The notes beneath the pieces are model-generated. The model saw only the letters and a program-made list of their open reading frames with translations, searched no databases and had not been told where the DNA came from. Shown one piece after another: positions 7,475 through 16,222 of a DNA stretch of 33,939 nt. Origin of the DNA: DASQLQ01 sp035629935. Its GTDB lineage: Bacteria; Actinomycetota; CADDZG01; WHSQ01. The translations under genes and the position numbers were made by a program. Position 1 is the stretch's first letter. Every line of letters starts with the position of its first letter. The stretch is from contig DASQLQ010000189.1 of the NCBI GenBank assembly GCA_035629935.1, positions 1 through 33,939 on the forward strand, in the 5' to 3' direction.

Positions 7475-8605
7475 TTACGCGGCTTTGAACTTCGTCCAGG
7501 CTTCGTTACGAAGAGCCAGCCACTCCGGGCTCGCGGTCGCGTATTCCATCCTCGATAGAATGTCCTCTGTCGGATAGACGCCGGGATCCGTAGCGATCGC
7601 TTCGTCGAGGTATTCCTCTTCCCCCTCGACGACCGCCCCATAGTAGTGATACTCGGTGTCCTGAGCCTGGATCTTCGGCTGTAGCTGCCAGTTGATGAAC
7701 GCGTGGGCCGCAGCCGGGTGAGGTGCTCCGGCAACGATCGACCAGTTGTCGGTCCACAACTCGGTTCCTTCCGACGGCACGACGTAACGCGCGTCGGCCG
7801 CATCGAGTGCGACATAACCGATCTCACCGTTCCACGTGAGCGAGACGTACGCCTCTCCCGAGATCATGATCTCGCGCATGGAGGAGGTGATCTTCTTCAC
7901 ATGGGGTTTCAGCTTGAGCATCTCTTTGGTTGCTTCGGAGATCTCTTTCGGATCGACGCTGTTGTACGAGTACCCGAGCATCTTCAGCGCGGATCCCACA
8001 CATTCCGCTGCTGAGTCGAGCACCGTGTACCGCCCCGAATATTTGGGTGCCAACCGGTAGAAGTCCTCCCAGGAAGCCATCTCTTCCTTGACGAACTTGG
8101 ACCGGTAACCGAACCCGGTCGAACCGAAGTCCTTGGGGACGCTGTATTTGTTTCCCGGATCGAACGGGGTGTCCAGAAAACTGGCCTCGACATTCTGGAG
8201 GTTAGGGATCTGAGCATGATCGAGCGGATAGAGAAGTCCTTCGGCGATCATCACCTCGACCATGTAGCCAGTGGGCACGACGATGTCGTAACCCTCGGCC
8301 CCCGCTTTCAACTTCGCGAGCGCATCTTCGTTCGACGCGTAGTTGTCTTCCGTGATCTTCTGGTCGAACTCCTTCTCGAACCCCGGGTAGGTCTTGGGGC
8401 TGACGTAATCGGCCCAGTTGTAGACGGAGAGCTCACCTTCGAGCTCAGTGGGGGCAGCCGAAGGGGTGGCCCCGCCGCCTTCGGACCCAGTTGGCGAGAT
8501 CTTCTTGGAACACGCCGCTAGGAAAGCGAGAGCACCGGCCCCCAGCATCTTGCGTCTGGTCAATTCATAGTTCTTCAACTGTTCGACGTAGCGCTCGTCT
8601 GACAT
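7475..8605 (-). CDS. potD: Polyamine-binding lipoprotein PotD
   Basis: The start is the ATG at 8605 (MSDERYVEQLKNYELT), giving about 376 residues. A longer frame exists upstream but runs inside potA. The N-terminus has a twin-arginine-like TRRKMLGAGALAFLAAC with the lipobox LAAC, so the protein may be Tat-exported and lipid-anchored. The mature protein follows the PotD/PotF fold: LSVYNWADYVSPKTYPGFEKEF, GYDIVVPTGYMVEVMIAEGLL and the C-terminal AAAHAFINWQLQP. It captures the polyamine outside the membrane and delivers it to PotBC. Its start codon shares one base with the potA stop (TGATG). Confidence 0.93.
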   Translation of the reverse strand: MSDERYVEQLKNYELTRRKMLGAGALAFLAACSKKISPTGSEGGGATPSAAPTELEGELSVYNWADYVSPKTYPGFEKEFDQKITEDNYASNEDALAKLKAGAEGYDIVVPTGYMVEVMIAEGLLYPLDHAQIPNLQNVEASFLDTPFDPGNKYSVPKDFGSTGFGYRSKFVKEEMASWEDFYRLAPKYSGRYTVLDSAAECVGSALKMLGYSYNSVDPKEISEATKEMLKLKPHVKKITSSMREIMISGEAYVSLTWNGEIGYVALDAADARYVVPSEGTELWTDNWSIVAGAPHPAAAHAFINWQLQPKIQAQDTEYHYYGAVVEGEEEYLDEAIATDPGVYPTEDILSRMEYATASPEWLALRNEAWTKFKAA

Positions 8606-9762
8606 CACTGCCTTCCCTTCTGCATCGTTGCATTCGGACTCTCGGCCATCAATCGGAGGTCTTCTTCGTCCAGGAATGGATCGTCGAGCTCGAGAAGGAG
8701 CGAGCTGCTCGGATCCCATGACACCTTCACGCTGCCGCCCAACTGCCATCGGGCCGCAGGATCATCAGGATCGTTCTGACGTTGGACGGTGAGCTCGCGC
8801 CCTCCCACGAGCAGCACATGGTGTTGCACCAAGTCGCCCAGATAGGTGCGCCGCACGAGGGTCCCGTCCAGAACGTTCGCAACGTTGTGGGATCCATTCA
8901 CCGGAGTGATCTTCTCCGGGCGAACGGACACGGCCACCGCAGTGCCGTGTCCGACGATGTCTCTGGGCGCGCAACGGAGCTCGATCCCGTCCGCGGTCCG
9001 CACCACGACCAACTCCGGCGACTCAGACTCGATGACGCCCTCGAAGAAGTTGGTCTGACCGATGAAATCTGCGACGAAGCGCGTACGAGGTCGCTCGTAG
9101 ATCTCGCTGGGAGGGCCCAGCTGGAGGATGCGGCCGTTGTTCATGACCGCTATCCGGTCCGAGAGTGTCAGGGCCTCTTCTTGGTCGTGCGTGACGTAGA
9201 TGAAGGTGATGCCCACCCTCTCCTGGAGTTTCTTCAGCTCCTGCTGCATGGCCTTGCGTAGCTTCAGGTCTAGTGCAGCAAGTGGTTCGTCGAGAAGAAG
9301 AACCGTGGGCTCGTTGATCAAAGCTCGGGCCAACGCCACCCGTTGCTGCTGGCCTCCCGAGAGCTCACGCGGTTTCCGTTTGCGGAGCTCCTCCAGCCGC
9401 ACCGTGCGAAGTGCACTGTCGAGGCGATCGGCCAACTTCCCACTCGCGACCTTCGCCTGTTTCAGACCGTAAGCAACGTTGTCTTCGACGCTCAGGTGCG
9501 GGAAGAGCGCGTAGTGCTGGAAGACCGTGTTCACCTTGCGCTTGTTAGGCGAGATACCTGTCACATCCTCGCCGGCGAGCAGGATGCGACCAGTGTCCGG
9601 TTGCTCGAAACCGGCAACGAGTCTGAGCGTGGTCGTTTTCCCACACCCGGACGGACCCAAGAGAGAGAAGAACTCTCCCCTGCCGACCTCCAGTGAGATG
9701 CCGTCGACGGCCCGCACGTCGCCGAAGGACTTGACGACGCTCTTGAGGCAGAGGTCGAGCAT
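8605..9762 (-). CDS. potA: Polyamine ABC transporter ATPase PotA
   Basis: The start is the ATG at 9762 because AGGAG lies 5 bases upstream; a TTG at 9780 would add six residues without such support. The 385-residue protein has all ATPase motifs: Walker A GPSGCGKTT, Q-loop VFQHYALFPHL, signature LSGGQQQR, Walker B VLLLDEPL, the D-loop and switch His in VTHDQEEA. A C-terminal TOBE/OB-like regulatory part follows (VSVRPEKI...). It is the first gene of the operon potA-potD-potB-potC, in which every junction overlaps or nearly touches. It powers uptake of spermidine, putrescine or a related cation. Confidence 0.95.
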   Translation of the reverse strand: MLDLCLKSVVKSFGDVRAVDGISLEVGRGEFFSLLGPSGCGKTTTLRLVAGFEQPDTGRILLAGEDVTGISPNKRKVNTVFQHYALFPHLSVEDNVAYGLKQAKVASGKLADRLDSALRTVRLEELRKRKPRELSGGQQQRVALARALINEPTVLLLDEPLAALDLKLRKAMQQELKKLQERVGITFIYVTHDQEEALTLSDRIAVMNNGRILQLGPPSEIYERPRTRFVADFIGQTNFFEGVIESESPELVVVRTADGIELRCAPRDIVGHGTAVAVSVRPEKITPVNGSHNVANVLDGTLVRRTYLGDLVQHHVLLVGGRELTVQRQNDPDDPAARWQLGGSVKVSWDPSSSLLLELDDPFLDEEDLRLMAESPNATMQKGRQ

Positions 9763-9898
9763 CTTTGCTCCTGTTTCCAATCAGCTTGAATTGTGGGCCA
9801 GGCGGCCGGGCCCCGCAATGGAGTTCCGCATTAGTCCCTTTAGTCTGGAGTTGGTCGACATCCGCTGACGCACCCCATCCCGATGGCAAAGTGGAGCG

Positions 9899-10552
9899 AT
9901 GCACTGGATCGGGATCGGGTTGTTCGCGGGAGCCGGGCTGGTCGTTCTCCACTGGCTCGGCCACCGCACGGACTCGCTGGGTCGGTCCCGTCCGTTCCCG
10001 TGGCTGGGGTTTGGCTTCCTCTTCATCGCCGGACTCGCCGCGCTCACCCCATGGTTCCTTCGCGCCCGTTTGGAAGCTCGCTTGAGCGACGCTGCAACAC
10101 AGGTGGTCGGGGCTCCCGCGGCCGTCTTCTGCCAGAGTTTCGGCGAAGCCTTCATCGACACGGGGGCCGAGCTTGGTTATGTGGCCTTCGGTCCGGACGG
10201 CGTTCCGGAGCGTGAAACGTTGATCAAACGACAGCAGTGCAATGACCTGGCCGATTACGTCAGGTCGCCGAGCGATTCACCGACGAGAGAGCTGGCGGTC
10301 GCCGTCCACACCTTGACGCACGAAGCGATGCATATGAGCGGACGGACCAACGAGGCGGAGACGGAATGTCTGGCGGTTCAGCGCGATGCAGAGATGGCGC
10401 GCCTGCTGGGGGCTACCGAGCAGGGAGCGAGAAACCTTGCCCTTGTCTACTGGCGCAACCACTACCCACGGATGCCCGACGGGTACCGCTCCGCCGAGTG
10501 CCGGCCCGGCGGCGCGTTGGACATCCGCTCCGCGGATGCCCCCTGGCTCTAA
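9899..10552 (+). CDS. Membrane-anchored putative zinc metallopeptidase (HExxH)
   Basis: A 217-residue protein with two N-terminal hydrophobic segments (about 3-20 and 34-54). A C-terminal domain contains HEAMH (141-145) in VHTLTHEAMHMSGRTNEAETEC. The glutamates of NEAETEC (151-157) sit where the third zinc ligand of gluzincin-like peptidases would lie. Four cysteines (78, 114, 157, 201) could form two disulfides if the domain is extracytoplasmic. I do not recognise a named family. Zinc peptidase function is inferred from the motif only; the protein could also be inactive. It is divergent from potA, with about 136 bases between them. Confidence 0.72.
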   Translation: MHWIGIGLFAGAGLVVLHWLGHRTDSLGRSRPFPWLGFGFLFIAGLAALTPWFLRARLEARLSDAATQVVGAPAAVFCQSFGEAFIDTGAELGYVAFGPDGVPERETLIKRQQCNDLADYVRSPSDSPTRELAVAVHTLTHEAMHMSGRTNEAETECLAVQRDAEMARLLGATEQGARNLALVYWRNHYPRMPDGYRSAECRPGGALDIRSADAPWL

Positions 10553-10638
10553 CTCCTATCGACGGCTAAAACCCCCGCTGGTGAAGTGCCTTGATGTTGT
10601 GGCGAACCGCGTGCAGGCTGAGATGCGAAGGGGTGACG

Positions 10639-11511
10639 ATGAAGGATCTGATCGGCGATCTGACGCGAGAGGCTCGCTTCGCCCGGACCGAGCCCTATCA
10701 ACGAGTTGCATACGTTTGCGGAGGACTCCTCTTGTTGAGCGCCATCTTCCATGGAGTTGTTTTCTTCGTCGACGGAGGGCCGTGGGAGGGCCCCATCTCC
10801 TGGCGAAAACCGATCCTCTTCGGATTCTCGTTCGGGATCACTCTTGTGACGCTGGCGTGGGTCGTCACGTTCTTGAACCTAAGAAAATTGACTGGGTGGA
10901 TCGCCCTCGGGGTCCTGAGCCTGGCCGGGTTGGGTGAGGTTGGGCTGATCACGATGCAAAAGTGGCGCGGTGTCGAGTCACACTTCAACGAGAGCACGAA
11001 GTTCGACAGCGCGGTTTTCGGGATGATGGGTTTCCTGGTTTCCTTGATGGGCCTGGTCATTGCCTTCGTCGCGGTACGTGCCTTCATCAAGCTTGATGCC
11101 ACGCCCAGCCTTGCGTGGGCGATACGCCTTGGGTTGCTCCTGCTGCTCGTCAGTCAAGGCGTCGGGGTGAGCATGATCATCCAAGGCGGGAATACATTCG
11201 GAGCGGCCGGGCCGATCAAAGTGCCTCATGCTGTGACGCTTCACGCGGCTCAGGTATTGCCCGCACTGGCCTTGCTACTACGACTATCCGAGATGCCGGA
11301 GGAACGCCGGGTCCGGATCGTCATCATCGCGGCCATCGGCTACTCAGGGTTGATCGCAGCGACGTTCATGCAGACTTACAGCGGCCGGGGCACGCTCGAT
11401 ATCGGCCTCGCGTCGTCTGTGGTTGCACTCACCGGTCTGACCTTGTTGACAACGAGCGGGCTGTTCGCCCTTCAAGGCATCCGCGCGCGGCTTGCAGGGC
11501 CCTCCTTTTGA
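10639..11511 (+). CDS. Polytopic membrane protein of unknown function
   Basis: About 290 residues from the ATG at 10639, preceded by GAAGGGG; a GTG at 10633 is also possible. I count about seven hydrophobic segments, for example VAYVCGGLLLLSAIFHGVVF, ILFGFSFGITLVTLAWVVTF and AIRLGLLLLLVSQGVGVSMI. Conserved-looking polar stretches are WRKPILFG and VPHAVTLHAAQVLP, with His in the latter. I do not know a named family for it. The stop overlaps the ATG of the DM13 gene in TGATG, so the two are probably translated together and may function together in the membrane. Confidence 0.8.
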   Translation: MKDLIGDLTREARFARTEPYQRVAYVCGGLLLLSAIFHGVVFFVDGGPWEGPISWRKPILFGFSFGITLVTLAWVVTFLNLRKLTGWIALGVLSLAGLGEVGLITMQKWRGVESHFNESTKFDSAVFGMMGFLVSLMGLVIAFVAVRAFIKLDATPSLAWAIRLGLLLLLVSQGVGVSMIIQGGNTFGAAGPIKVPHAVTLHAAQVLPALALLLRLSEMPEERRVRIVIIAAIGYSGLIAATFMQTYSGRGTLDIGLASSVVALTGLTLLTTSGLFALQGIRARLAGPSF

Positions 11512-12014
11512 TGTCACGGAATCGTCTCTGGGTCGTGGCCGCGCTGGTGGTGGTTGGGCTGCTCATATTCGTCTTCTTCTGGTTCCAACCGCAGAAGCTT
11601 TTGATCGAGGACACGGTGAGTGAGGCGCCGCCCCGCGTCGTCCCTACCGCAGACGAAACGAGACCGGAAACCACGCTGACTCTGGCCCGGGGGGAGTTCA
11701 GGAGCCTCGAGCACGACACCCATGGCACGGCGACGACTTTGGAGATTCCCGATGGGCGCCGTTACCTTCGTTTGGAAGGCTTGGACACCTCGAACGGTCC
11801 CGACCTGCGCGTCTATCTTTCTGAGATTCCGGCATCGGACGACTGGTACGCCTACGGCGAACGTTTCGTGGACCTAGGTTCGTTGAAGGGCAACCGTGGC
11901 GATCAGAATTATGCGCTTCCAGAGGGACTGGATTTGTCCCGCTTCAAGAGTGCAGTCATCTGGTGTCGTCGATTCACGGTTGGTTTCGGTGTCGCTCCCC
12001 TCGAAAGGGTCTAA
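11511..12014 (+). CDS. DM13-domain membrane-anchored protein
   Basis: A 167-residue protein starting at the ATG inside TGATG (11509-11513), so coupled to the preceding membrane protein. An N-terminal signal anchor (about 7-25) is followed by a DM13 domain: YLRLEGLDTSNGPDLRVYLS, then VDLGSLKGNRGDQNYALPEG and FKSAVIWCRRFTVGFGVAPL. Cys152 is the conserved cysteine of the family. DM13 domains have been proposed to carry out redox or electron-transfer roles; this is not well established experimentally. The domain should face outward. It converges with the TolB-like gene, leaving a 12-base gap. Confidence 0.85.
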   Translation: MSRNRLWVVAALVVVGLLIFVFFWFQPQKLLIEDTVSEAPPRVVPTADETRPETTLTLARGEFRSLEHDTHGTATTLEIPDGRRYLRLEGLDTSNGPDLRVYLSEIPASDDWYAYGERFVDLGSLKGNRGDQNYALPEGLDLSRFKSAVIWCRRFTVGFGVAPLERV

Positions 12015-12026
12015 GGACGCGGCTCA

Positions 12027-13085
12027 TCATCGCCAATCCGGGGTCCACTGAAAGCTCTCATCGTCCGTGAGAACTCGGCGGCGGGCGCCGTCGATCGACA
12101 TCCTTATCAATTCGGTGTCGGTTTCCGCGGGGGCCTTGCGCGAGCTCGCGAAGACGATCTGCGTCCCGTCCGGCGACCATGTGGGATTCCAATCGACGCG
12201 TTCGGCGTCCTCCAGTGCTTTGTCCGAAGAACCGTCCGTGCGCGCTAATCGGATCTGTGAGAACTCCTCCTCGACGTACTCGATGTAGAGGATCCGACGC
12301 CCGTCCGGAGAGAACTCAGGATCGACGTTATGAGCCTTGGGGCTATGCGTCAGCCTTCGCTCGCGCCGGCCATCCCATCGCATCGTGTAGATCTCACTTG
12401 TTGCCGCTCCCGCCCCGGTGTCATCCGCGTCCCTTGTGCTGATGAATGCGATCCGTTTTCCGTTGGGTGACCATTGAGGTGAATAGTCCGAAGCCGCACC
12501 ATCCGTCAGTCGAGTCACACGCTTGCTCGACGGGTACGCCACATGAACATCGGCATTAGGAGTGGACTGGGGAAACGAACCGCCGTTCGTGGTTCCAGTG
12601 AACGCCACGACCGCTCCGTCCGGGGACCATCGAGGCTCGGTGTCTGCCCGGGCCTCGTCGTTGGTGACCTGGGTGATCACACCCGTTTCTGTATCCACGA
12701 CATGGATGTGAGGTTGCTCTTGATCCAGAGGTCCGCCGTCCGGGGCACTGGAGAATGCGATCGATGCCCCATCGGGTGACCAATCGAATGTGTTCCCCAC
12801 CTTGTCCGCCAACTTTGCTTCTTCCCGTTGCATCAGGTCGAAGACCCAGAGATCCATCTGGTGCTCGGTCGTGCGGAGGAATGCGACCTTCTTCCCGTTG
12901 GGTGACCAGATCGGACTCGAATCCGCATCTGATGATGTCAAACACAGCTCCCCGGTGCCATCGGCGCGCATGATGCAGATCGCTCCGTCTTTCGCGTAAG
13001 CGAGCTCTCGTGGAGCGGGACTGGACAGCGCCGGCACGGCGAACGCCGTAACCACGAGCACAACCGTTACCCCCCAAAGACGCAC
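12027..13085 (-). CDS. Secreted TolB-like WD40/PD40 beta-propeller protein
   Basis: A 352-residue protein with a GTG start and a cleavable signal peptide (VTVVLVVTAFAVPALSSPA). PD40-type blades repeat through the rest: IWSPNGKKVAFL, FDWSPDGASIAFSS, PRWSPDGAVVAFTG, PQWSPNGKRIAFIS, PEFSPDGRRILYI and PTWSPDGTQIVFASS, six clear copies. This is the propeller found in TolB and in DPP-type proteins, but no peptidase domain is attached. It is exported and probably binds proteins or glycans. No Tol-Pal partners are present, as expected for a Gram-positive lineage. Confidence 0.85.
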   Translation of the reverse strand: MRLWGVTVVLVVTAFAVPALSSPAPRELAYAKDGAICIMRADGTGELCLTSSDADSSPIWSPNGKKVAFLRTTEHQMDLWVFDLMQREEAKLADKVGNTFDWSPDGASIAFSSAPDGGPLDQEQPHIHVVDTETGVITQVTNDEARADTEPRWSPDGAVVAFTGTTNGGSFPQSTPNADVHVAYPSSKRVTRLTDGAASDYSPQWSPNGKRIAFISTRDADDTGAGAATSEIYTMRWDGRRERRLTHSPKAHNVDPEFSPDGRRILYIEYVEEEFSQIRLARTDGSSDKALEDAERVDWNPTWSPDGTQIVFASSRKAPAETDTELIRMSIDGARRRVLTDDESFQWTPDWR

Positions 13086-13187
13086 GTCACAGGCTTACCC
13101 ACAGGCGAAGGATCTAGACGTTTCCCTGCCCAACTTTCAGTCACCACCCCCCTAGCGCACCTTCACACTCTCGTATTGGATGAAGTT

Positions 13188-13814
13188 ATGGCCTCTCTTC
13201 TGGACGCACCCCGGCTAGTCGTAAGTCAGAAATCCAAACTCATCGAAATGACGAACCAGTACCTCATCCGCGACCCCGAAGGAGCCGAGCTCGGCCGGGT
13301 CGAGCAAGAGGGCCAGTCGAAGCTCAAGAAGATCGTGAGATTCATCGGGGACGTCGATCAGTTCATGACTCACACGCTGAGCGTCTACGAAGCAGACGGG
13401 ACCAAGGTCCTGGAGCTCACACGCCCTCGTAAGGTCTTCAAATCCCGGCTCCTCGTAAAATCCGGCGACGGACGCGAGGTCGGACAGATCGTTCAGGAGA
13501 ACGTTTTCGGAAAGATCCGTTTCAAACTAGAGGGAAGCCAGGGACAAGAACTTGGAAAGGTCAAAGCCGAAAACTGGCGCGCGTGGGACTTCTCGATCGT
13601 CGACGCAACGGATCACGAGATCGGAAGGATCGACAAGAAATTCGTCGGCATCGCGAAAGCTCTCTTCACGACCGGTGACAACTATGTCGTTGATATCGGA
13701 CCCGAAGCGCAGGGCGACCTGCGATTGATGGCGGTCGCTGCCTCCGTTGCGGTCGACACGGCCTTGAAACAGGATGACAAAGGACTCTCGGTAACCGATC
13801 TGTTGAATAACTAG
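13188..13814 (+). CDS. LURP-one-related/scramblase-like (tubby-fold) protein
   Basis: 208 residues from the ATG at 13188; a TTG at 13176 would add four. The chain has repeated short beta segments of the type LSVYEADGTKVLEL, GREVGQIVQENVFGKIRFKL and FSIVDATDHEIGRIDKKF. This is the pattern of the tubby-like beta-barrel shared by phospholipid scramblases and LURP-one proteins. The end is a hydrophobic helix (LRLMAVAASVAVDTAL) that could sit in the barrel or the membrane. Function in bacteria is unknown. Its stop shares CTAG with the convergent VOC gene. Confidence 0.78.
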   Translation: MASLLDAPRLVVSQKSKLIEMTNQYLIRDPEGAELGRVEQEGQSKLKKIVRFIGDVDQFMTHTLSVYEADGTKVLELTRPRKVFKSRLLVKSGDGREVGQIVQENVFGKIRFKLEGSQGQELGKVKAENWRAWDFSIVDATDHEIGRIDKKFVGIAKALFTTGDNYVVDIGPEAQGDLRLMAVAASVAVDTALKQDDKGLSVTDLLNN

Positions 13815-14218
13815 CCGCGTGGCGGGATCTGTTGCACGGTCCAGCGGTTGCCGTCGGGATCGCTGAGGAACACGCAACCGACTAGATCGAGGTCGTCTCC
13901 TTCAACCGCGGTCCGATAATCACCTGAGTCGTACACCTTGACCTCGCTGACCTCCACCCCCCGCTCGACGAGCTGAGCGCGCGCCGCCGTAACATCGGGG
14001 ACGACCAGGAACAAGCTCTCGAGAGATCCCGGCGGCATAGACGTCCCACCGAGATGTATCGAACAACCCGACCCGGGCGGCGTTAGTTGGAGCATCCGAA
14101 AGTCATCGCTTACGGGGTGGTCGATGTCGACGTGGAAACCGAGCTGGTCGGCATAGAACCTCTTGGCGCGCTCCTGATCCGCAACGGGAAGGGTCACCAC
14201 CTCGATCTTCCAATCCAT
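13811..14218 (-). CDS. VOC-superfamily (glyoxalase/bleomycin resistance-like) protein
   Basis: 135 residues from the ATG at 14218, chosen because GAGGGG lies just upstream; an upstream start would add 11 residues. The two beta-alpha-beta-beta-beta modules of a vicinal oxygen chelate fold are visible: KIEVVTLPVADQERAKRFYA and LGFHVDID in the first, LFLVVPDVTAARAQLVERGV and FLSDPDGNRWTVQQ in the second. The final segment is typical of the family. It could be a metal-dependent lyase, dioxygenase or a binding protein; the substrate is not evident. It is divergent from the MFS transporter gene, which could hint at a shared role in detoxification. Confidence 0.86.
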   Translation of the reverse strand: MDWKIEVVTLPVADQERAKRFYADQLGFHVDIDHPVSDDFRMLQLTPPGSGCSIHLGGTSMPPGSLESLFLVVPDVTAARAQLVERGVEVSEVKVYDSGDYRTAVEGDDLDLVGCVFLSDPDGNRWTVQQIPPRG

Positions 14219-14339
14219 AACAGTCACCCCTCTTTTGTAGGCCGCCTCCAAAGTCGCAATGTCATCTTTCGGTCAGGAATCTACGGAAAATGCAGGGGGG
14301 CTGGAATGAACTGAGCAAGCGAAGGATTATGACTAAGTA

Positions 14340-15602
14340 ATGAGCCCCCGCACGATCCAGCGCACCTACCTGGTCCTTCTCCTCGGTAACACCCTTGCCG
14401 CCTCGCTTATATGGGGGATCAACACGATCTTCCTCCTTGATGCCGGGCTCTCCAACCTCGAGGCCTTCTCGGCCAATGCCTTCTTCACAGCGGGGATGGT
14501 GATCTTCGAACTCCCCACCGGGATAGTTGCCGACACCGCCGGGCGTCGGAGATCGTTCCTGATCGGCACCGTCACCCTGAGCATCTCGACACTCTTCTAC
14601 GTTCTGTTGTGGCAGATCGAGGCCTCGTTCCCACTGTGGGCACTGGTGTCTGTCTTCATCGGTCTCGGCTTCACCTTTTTCTCCGGGGCGGTCGAGGCAT
14701 GGCTGGTCGATGCATTGACGGCGACGGGCTTCACGGGTGATCTCGAGTCGGTGTTCGGTCGCGGGCAGGTAGTCACTGGAGCGGCGATGCTCATCGGTTC
14801 CGTGGCCGGCGGTTTCATCGCGCAGCACACGAGCCTCGGCGTGCCGTTCGTCCTTCGTGGCGTGATCCTGATCGTGATGTTCGTGGTGGCATACAGATTG
14901 ATGCACGACATCGGGTTCACCCCTCGCAAGGGGGCCAGCCTGGGTGCCGAGATCCGACAGCTGGCATCCGCCACGATCCAGTACGGCTGGAGTGAACCTG
15001 CGGTCAAGTGGCTGATGGTCGAGGCCGTGTTCGTCGGCGGCGTTGGTATCTACGGGTTCTATGCACTGCAGCCCTACCTACTCGAGCTGTACGGGGATCC
15101 GAAGGCGTACCAGATCGCGGGACTCGTGGCCGCGATCGTCGCCGGCGCCCAGATAGCGGGGGGCGTGGCCGCTCCGCGGATCCGTCGACTATTCAACCGC
15201 CGCACTTCGGCGCTGATCACTACTGCCGGGGGAGGTGTCGTGGCTCTGGCTCTCATCGGGGTGGTGGACAGTTTCTACGCGGTCGTCGGGCTGATTGTCG
15301 TTTGGGCCCTCTTGTTCGCCGCGTCGATGCCGATCAGACAGACCTACATAAACGGCCTGATCCCCTCGGCACAGCGAGCGTCGATCCTCTCTTTCGACTC
15401 GATGATGGCTTCTCTCGGCGGGGTCGGAATCCAACCCGCGCTCGGTCGCGCTGCAGACCTGTGGGGATATGGCCCTTCGTACGTGATCGGGGCCGGGATC
15501 TCGGCGCTGTCGCTCCCGTTCTTGCTCCTGTCACGCAAGCAGAACGCTCCCGCCGACACCGTCGAGGTGGCAGAAGCCGCCGAAGCGCCCCCCGTCGCCT
15601 GA
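14340..15602 (+). CDS. MFS transporter
   Basis: A 420-residue protein with about 12 transmembrane helices. Motif A between helices 2 and 3 reads GIVADTAGRRRSFLIG. The second half carries the weaker copy RIRRLFNRRTSALI. The C-terminal tail is acidic and Ala-rich. It resembles small-molecule efflux permeases of the major facilitator superfamily (MFS_1), but the substrate is not decided by sequence. The ATG at 14340 has only a weak, distant ribosome-binding site (GAAGGA). Confidence 0.88.
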   Translation: MSPRTIQRTYLVLLLGNTLAASLIWGINTIFLLDAGLSNLEAFSANAFFTAGMVIFELPTGIVADTAGRRRSFLIGTVTLSISTLFYVLLWQIEASFPLWALVSVFIGLGFTFFSGAVEAWLVDALTATGFTGDLESVFGRGQVVTGAAMLIGSVAGGFIAQHTSLGVPFVLRGVILIVMFVVAYRLMHDIGFTPRKGASLGAEIRQLASATIQYGWSEPAVKWLMVEAVFVGGVGIYGFYALQPYLLELYGDPKAYQIAGLVAAIVAGAQIAGGVAAPRIRRLFNRRTSALITTAGGGVVALALIGVVDSFYAVVGLIVVWALLFAASMPIRQTYINGLIPSAQRASILSFDSMMASLGGVGIQPALGRAADLWGYGPSYVIGAGISALSLPFLLLSRKQNAPADTVEVAEAAEAPPVA

Positions 15603-15640
15603 AATACGCCCTTTAGTTCGGGTCCGAAGTGGTCGATGGG

Positions 15641-15672
15641 ATAGTATGGGTTTCCACCGAATCCCATACTAT
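15641..15672 (+). promoter_or_regulatory. 10-bp perfect inverted repeat before the TTG-start gene
   Basis: The arms ATAGTATGGG (15641-15650) and CCCATACTAT (15663-15672) are exact inverted complements around a 12-base spacer. They end two bases before AAGGAG, the ribosome-binding site of the next gene. No T-run follows, so it is unlikely to be a terminator of the MFS gene. It could be an operator for a dimeric regulator or an RNA hairpin controlling translation. Confidence 0.55.
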
Positions 15673-15686
15673 TCAAGGAGAATCCA

Positions 15687-16154
15687 TTGAACCCCACAGG
15701 AACCAGAACTCCCCGGGAGGGCCTGCCCCCCGCAGTTCAGGAGTTGCTGCAGAGGTTCGTCCAGCTCGCCCGTGAGATCGAGCCATACATCCAGGACCAA
15801 GCCGCCGACAGCATCTACATCGATTACCGACAGGGCGCTTGGACGGCTTCGATGCTCGAGCAGTTCCGTCGGGAGATCTACCCCTACCCCGCCGCGGTCG
15901 AGCTCTTGCAGTTCGCGGCAGAGAACGCGGGCAAGGAGGTCGGCTACAGAGACTTCCTTCAGCGAACCTCGTGGACCGACGTCCAGGTTCGCAGCGAATT
16001 GGGGGCCATCAGCAAAGTTGCTCGCAAGCTATTCGGCAACAAGGTGTGGCCGGTTAGGACACGCCAAGGGTCCGACGGTGTGATGCGTTACTTCATGCCG
16101 GAAGGCATCGCGGAATGGTGGCTGAGGGGGGATTCACCAGTCCGCAGCAGTTAG
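15687..16154 (+). CDS. Unknown protein, possible winged-helix C-terminal domain
   Basis: 155 residues, start TTG at 15687 supported by AAGGAG six bases upstream. It is soluble, with no signal or membrane segment. The first half is acidic and helical (VQELLQRFVQLAREIEPYI). The second half, YPAAVELLQFAAEN, YRDFLQRTSWTDVQVRSELG, ISKVARKLFG and WPVR...YFMPEGIAEWW, reads like three helices and a beta-wing, so a winged-helix fold is possible. I do not recognise a named family. It sits between a perfect inverted repeat and the surface protein/sortase genes, so a regulatory role for that locus is a reasonable but untested guess. Confidence 0.72.
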   Translation: MNPTGTRTPREGLPPAVQELLQRFVQLAREIEPYIQDQAADSIYIDYRQGAWTASMLEQFRREIYPYPAAVELLQFAAENAGKEVGYRDFLQRTSWTDVQVRSELGAISKVARKLFGNKVWPVRTRQGSDGVMRYFMPEGIAEWWLRGDSPVRSS

Positions 16155-16222
16155 CCAAGACCCACGAGACAGGCAACATCCAATGCTCCATTTCCCGGAA
16201 TCCTCCGGAGAAGAGAGTCCAC

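Noticed and set aside
9790..9819. Imperfect inverted repeat (ATTGTGGG ... CCCCGCAAT) between potA and the HExxH gene
   Set aside because: The stem has a wobble pair, the spacer is GC-rich and can pair in several ways; I cannot tell an operator from chance in GC-rich DNA.
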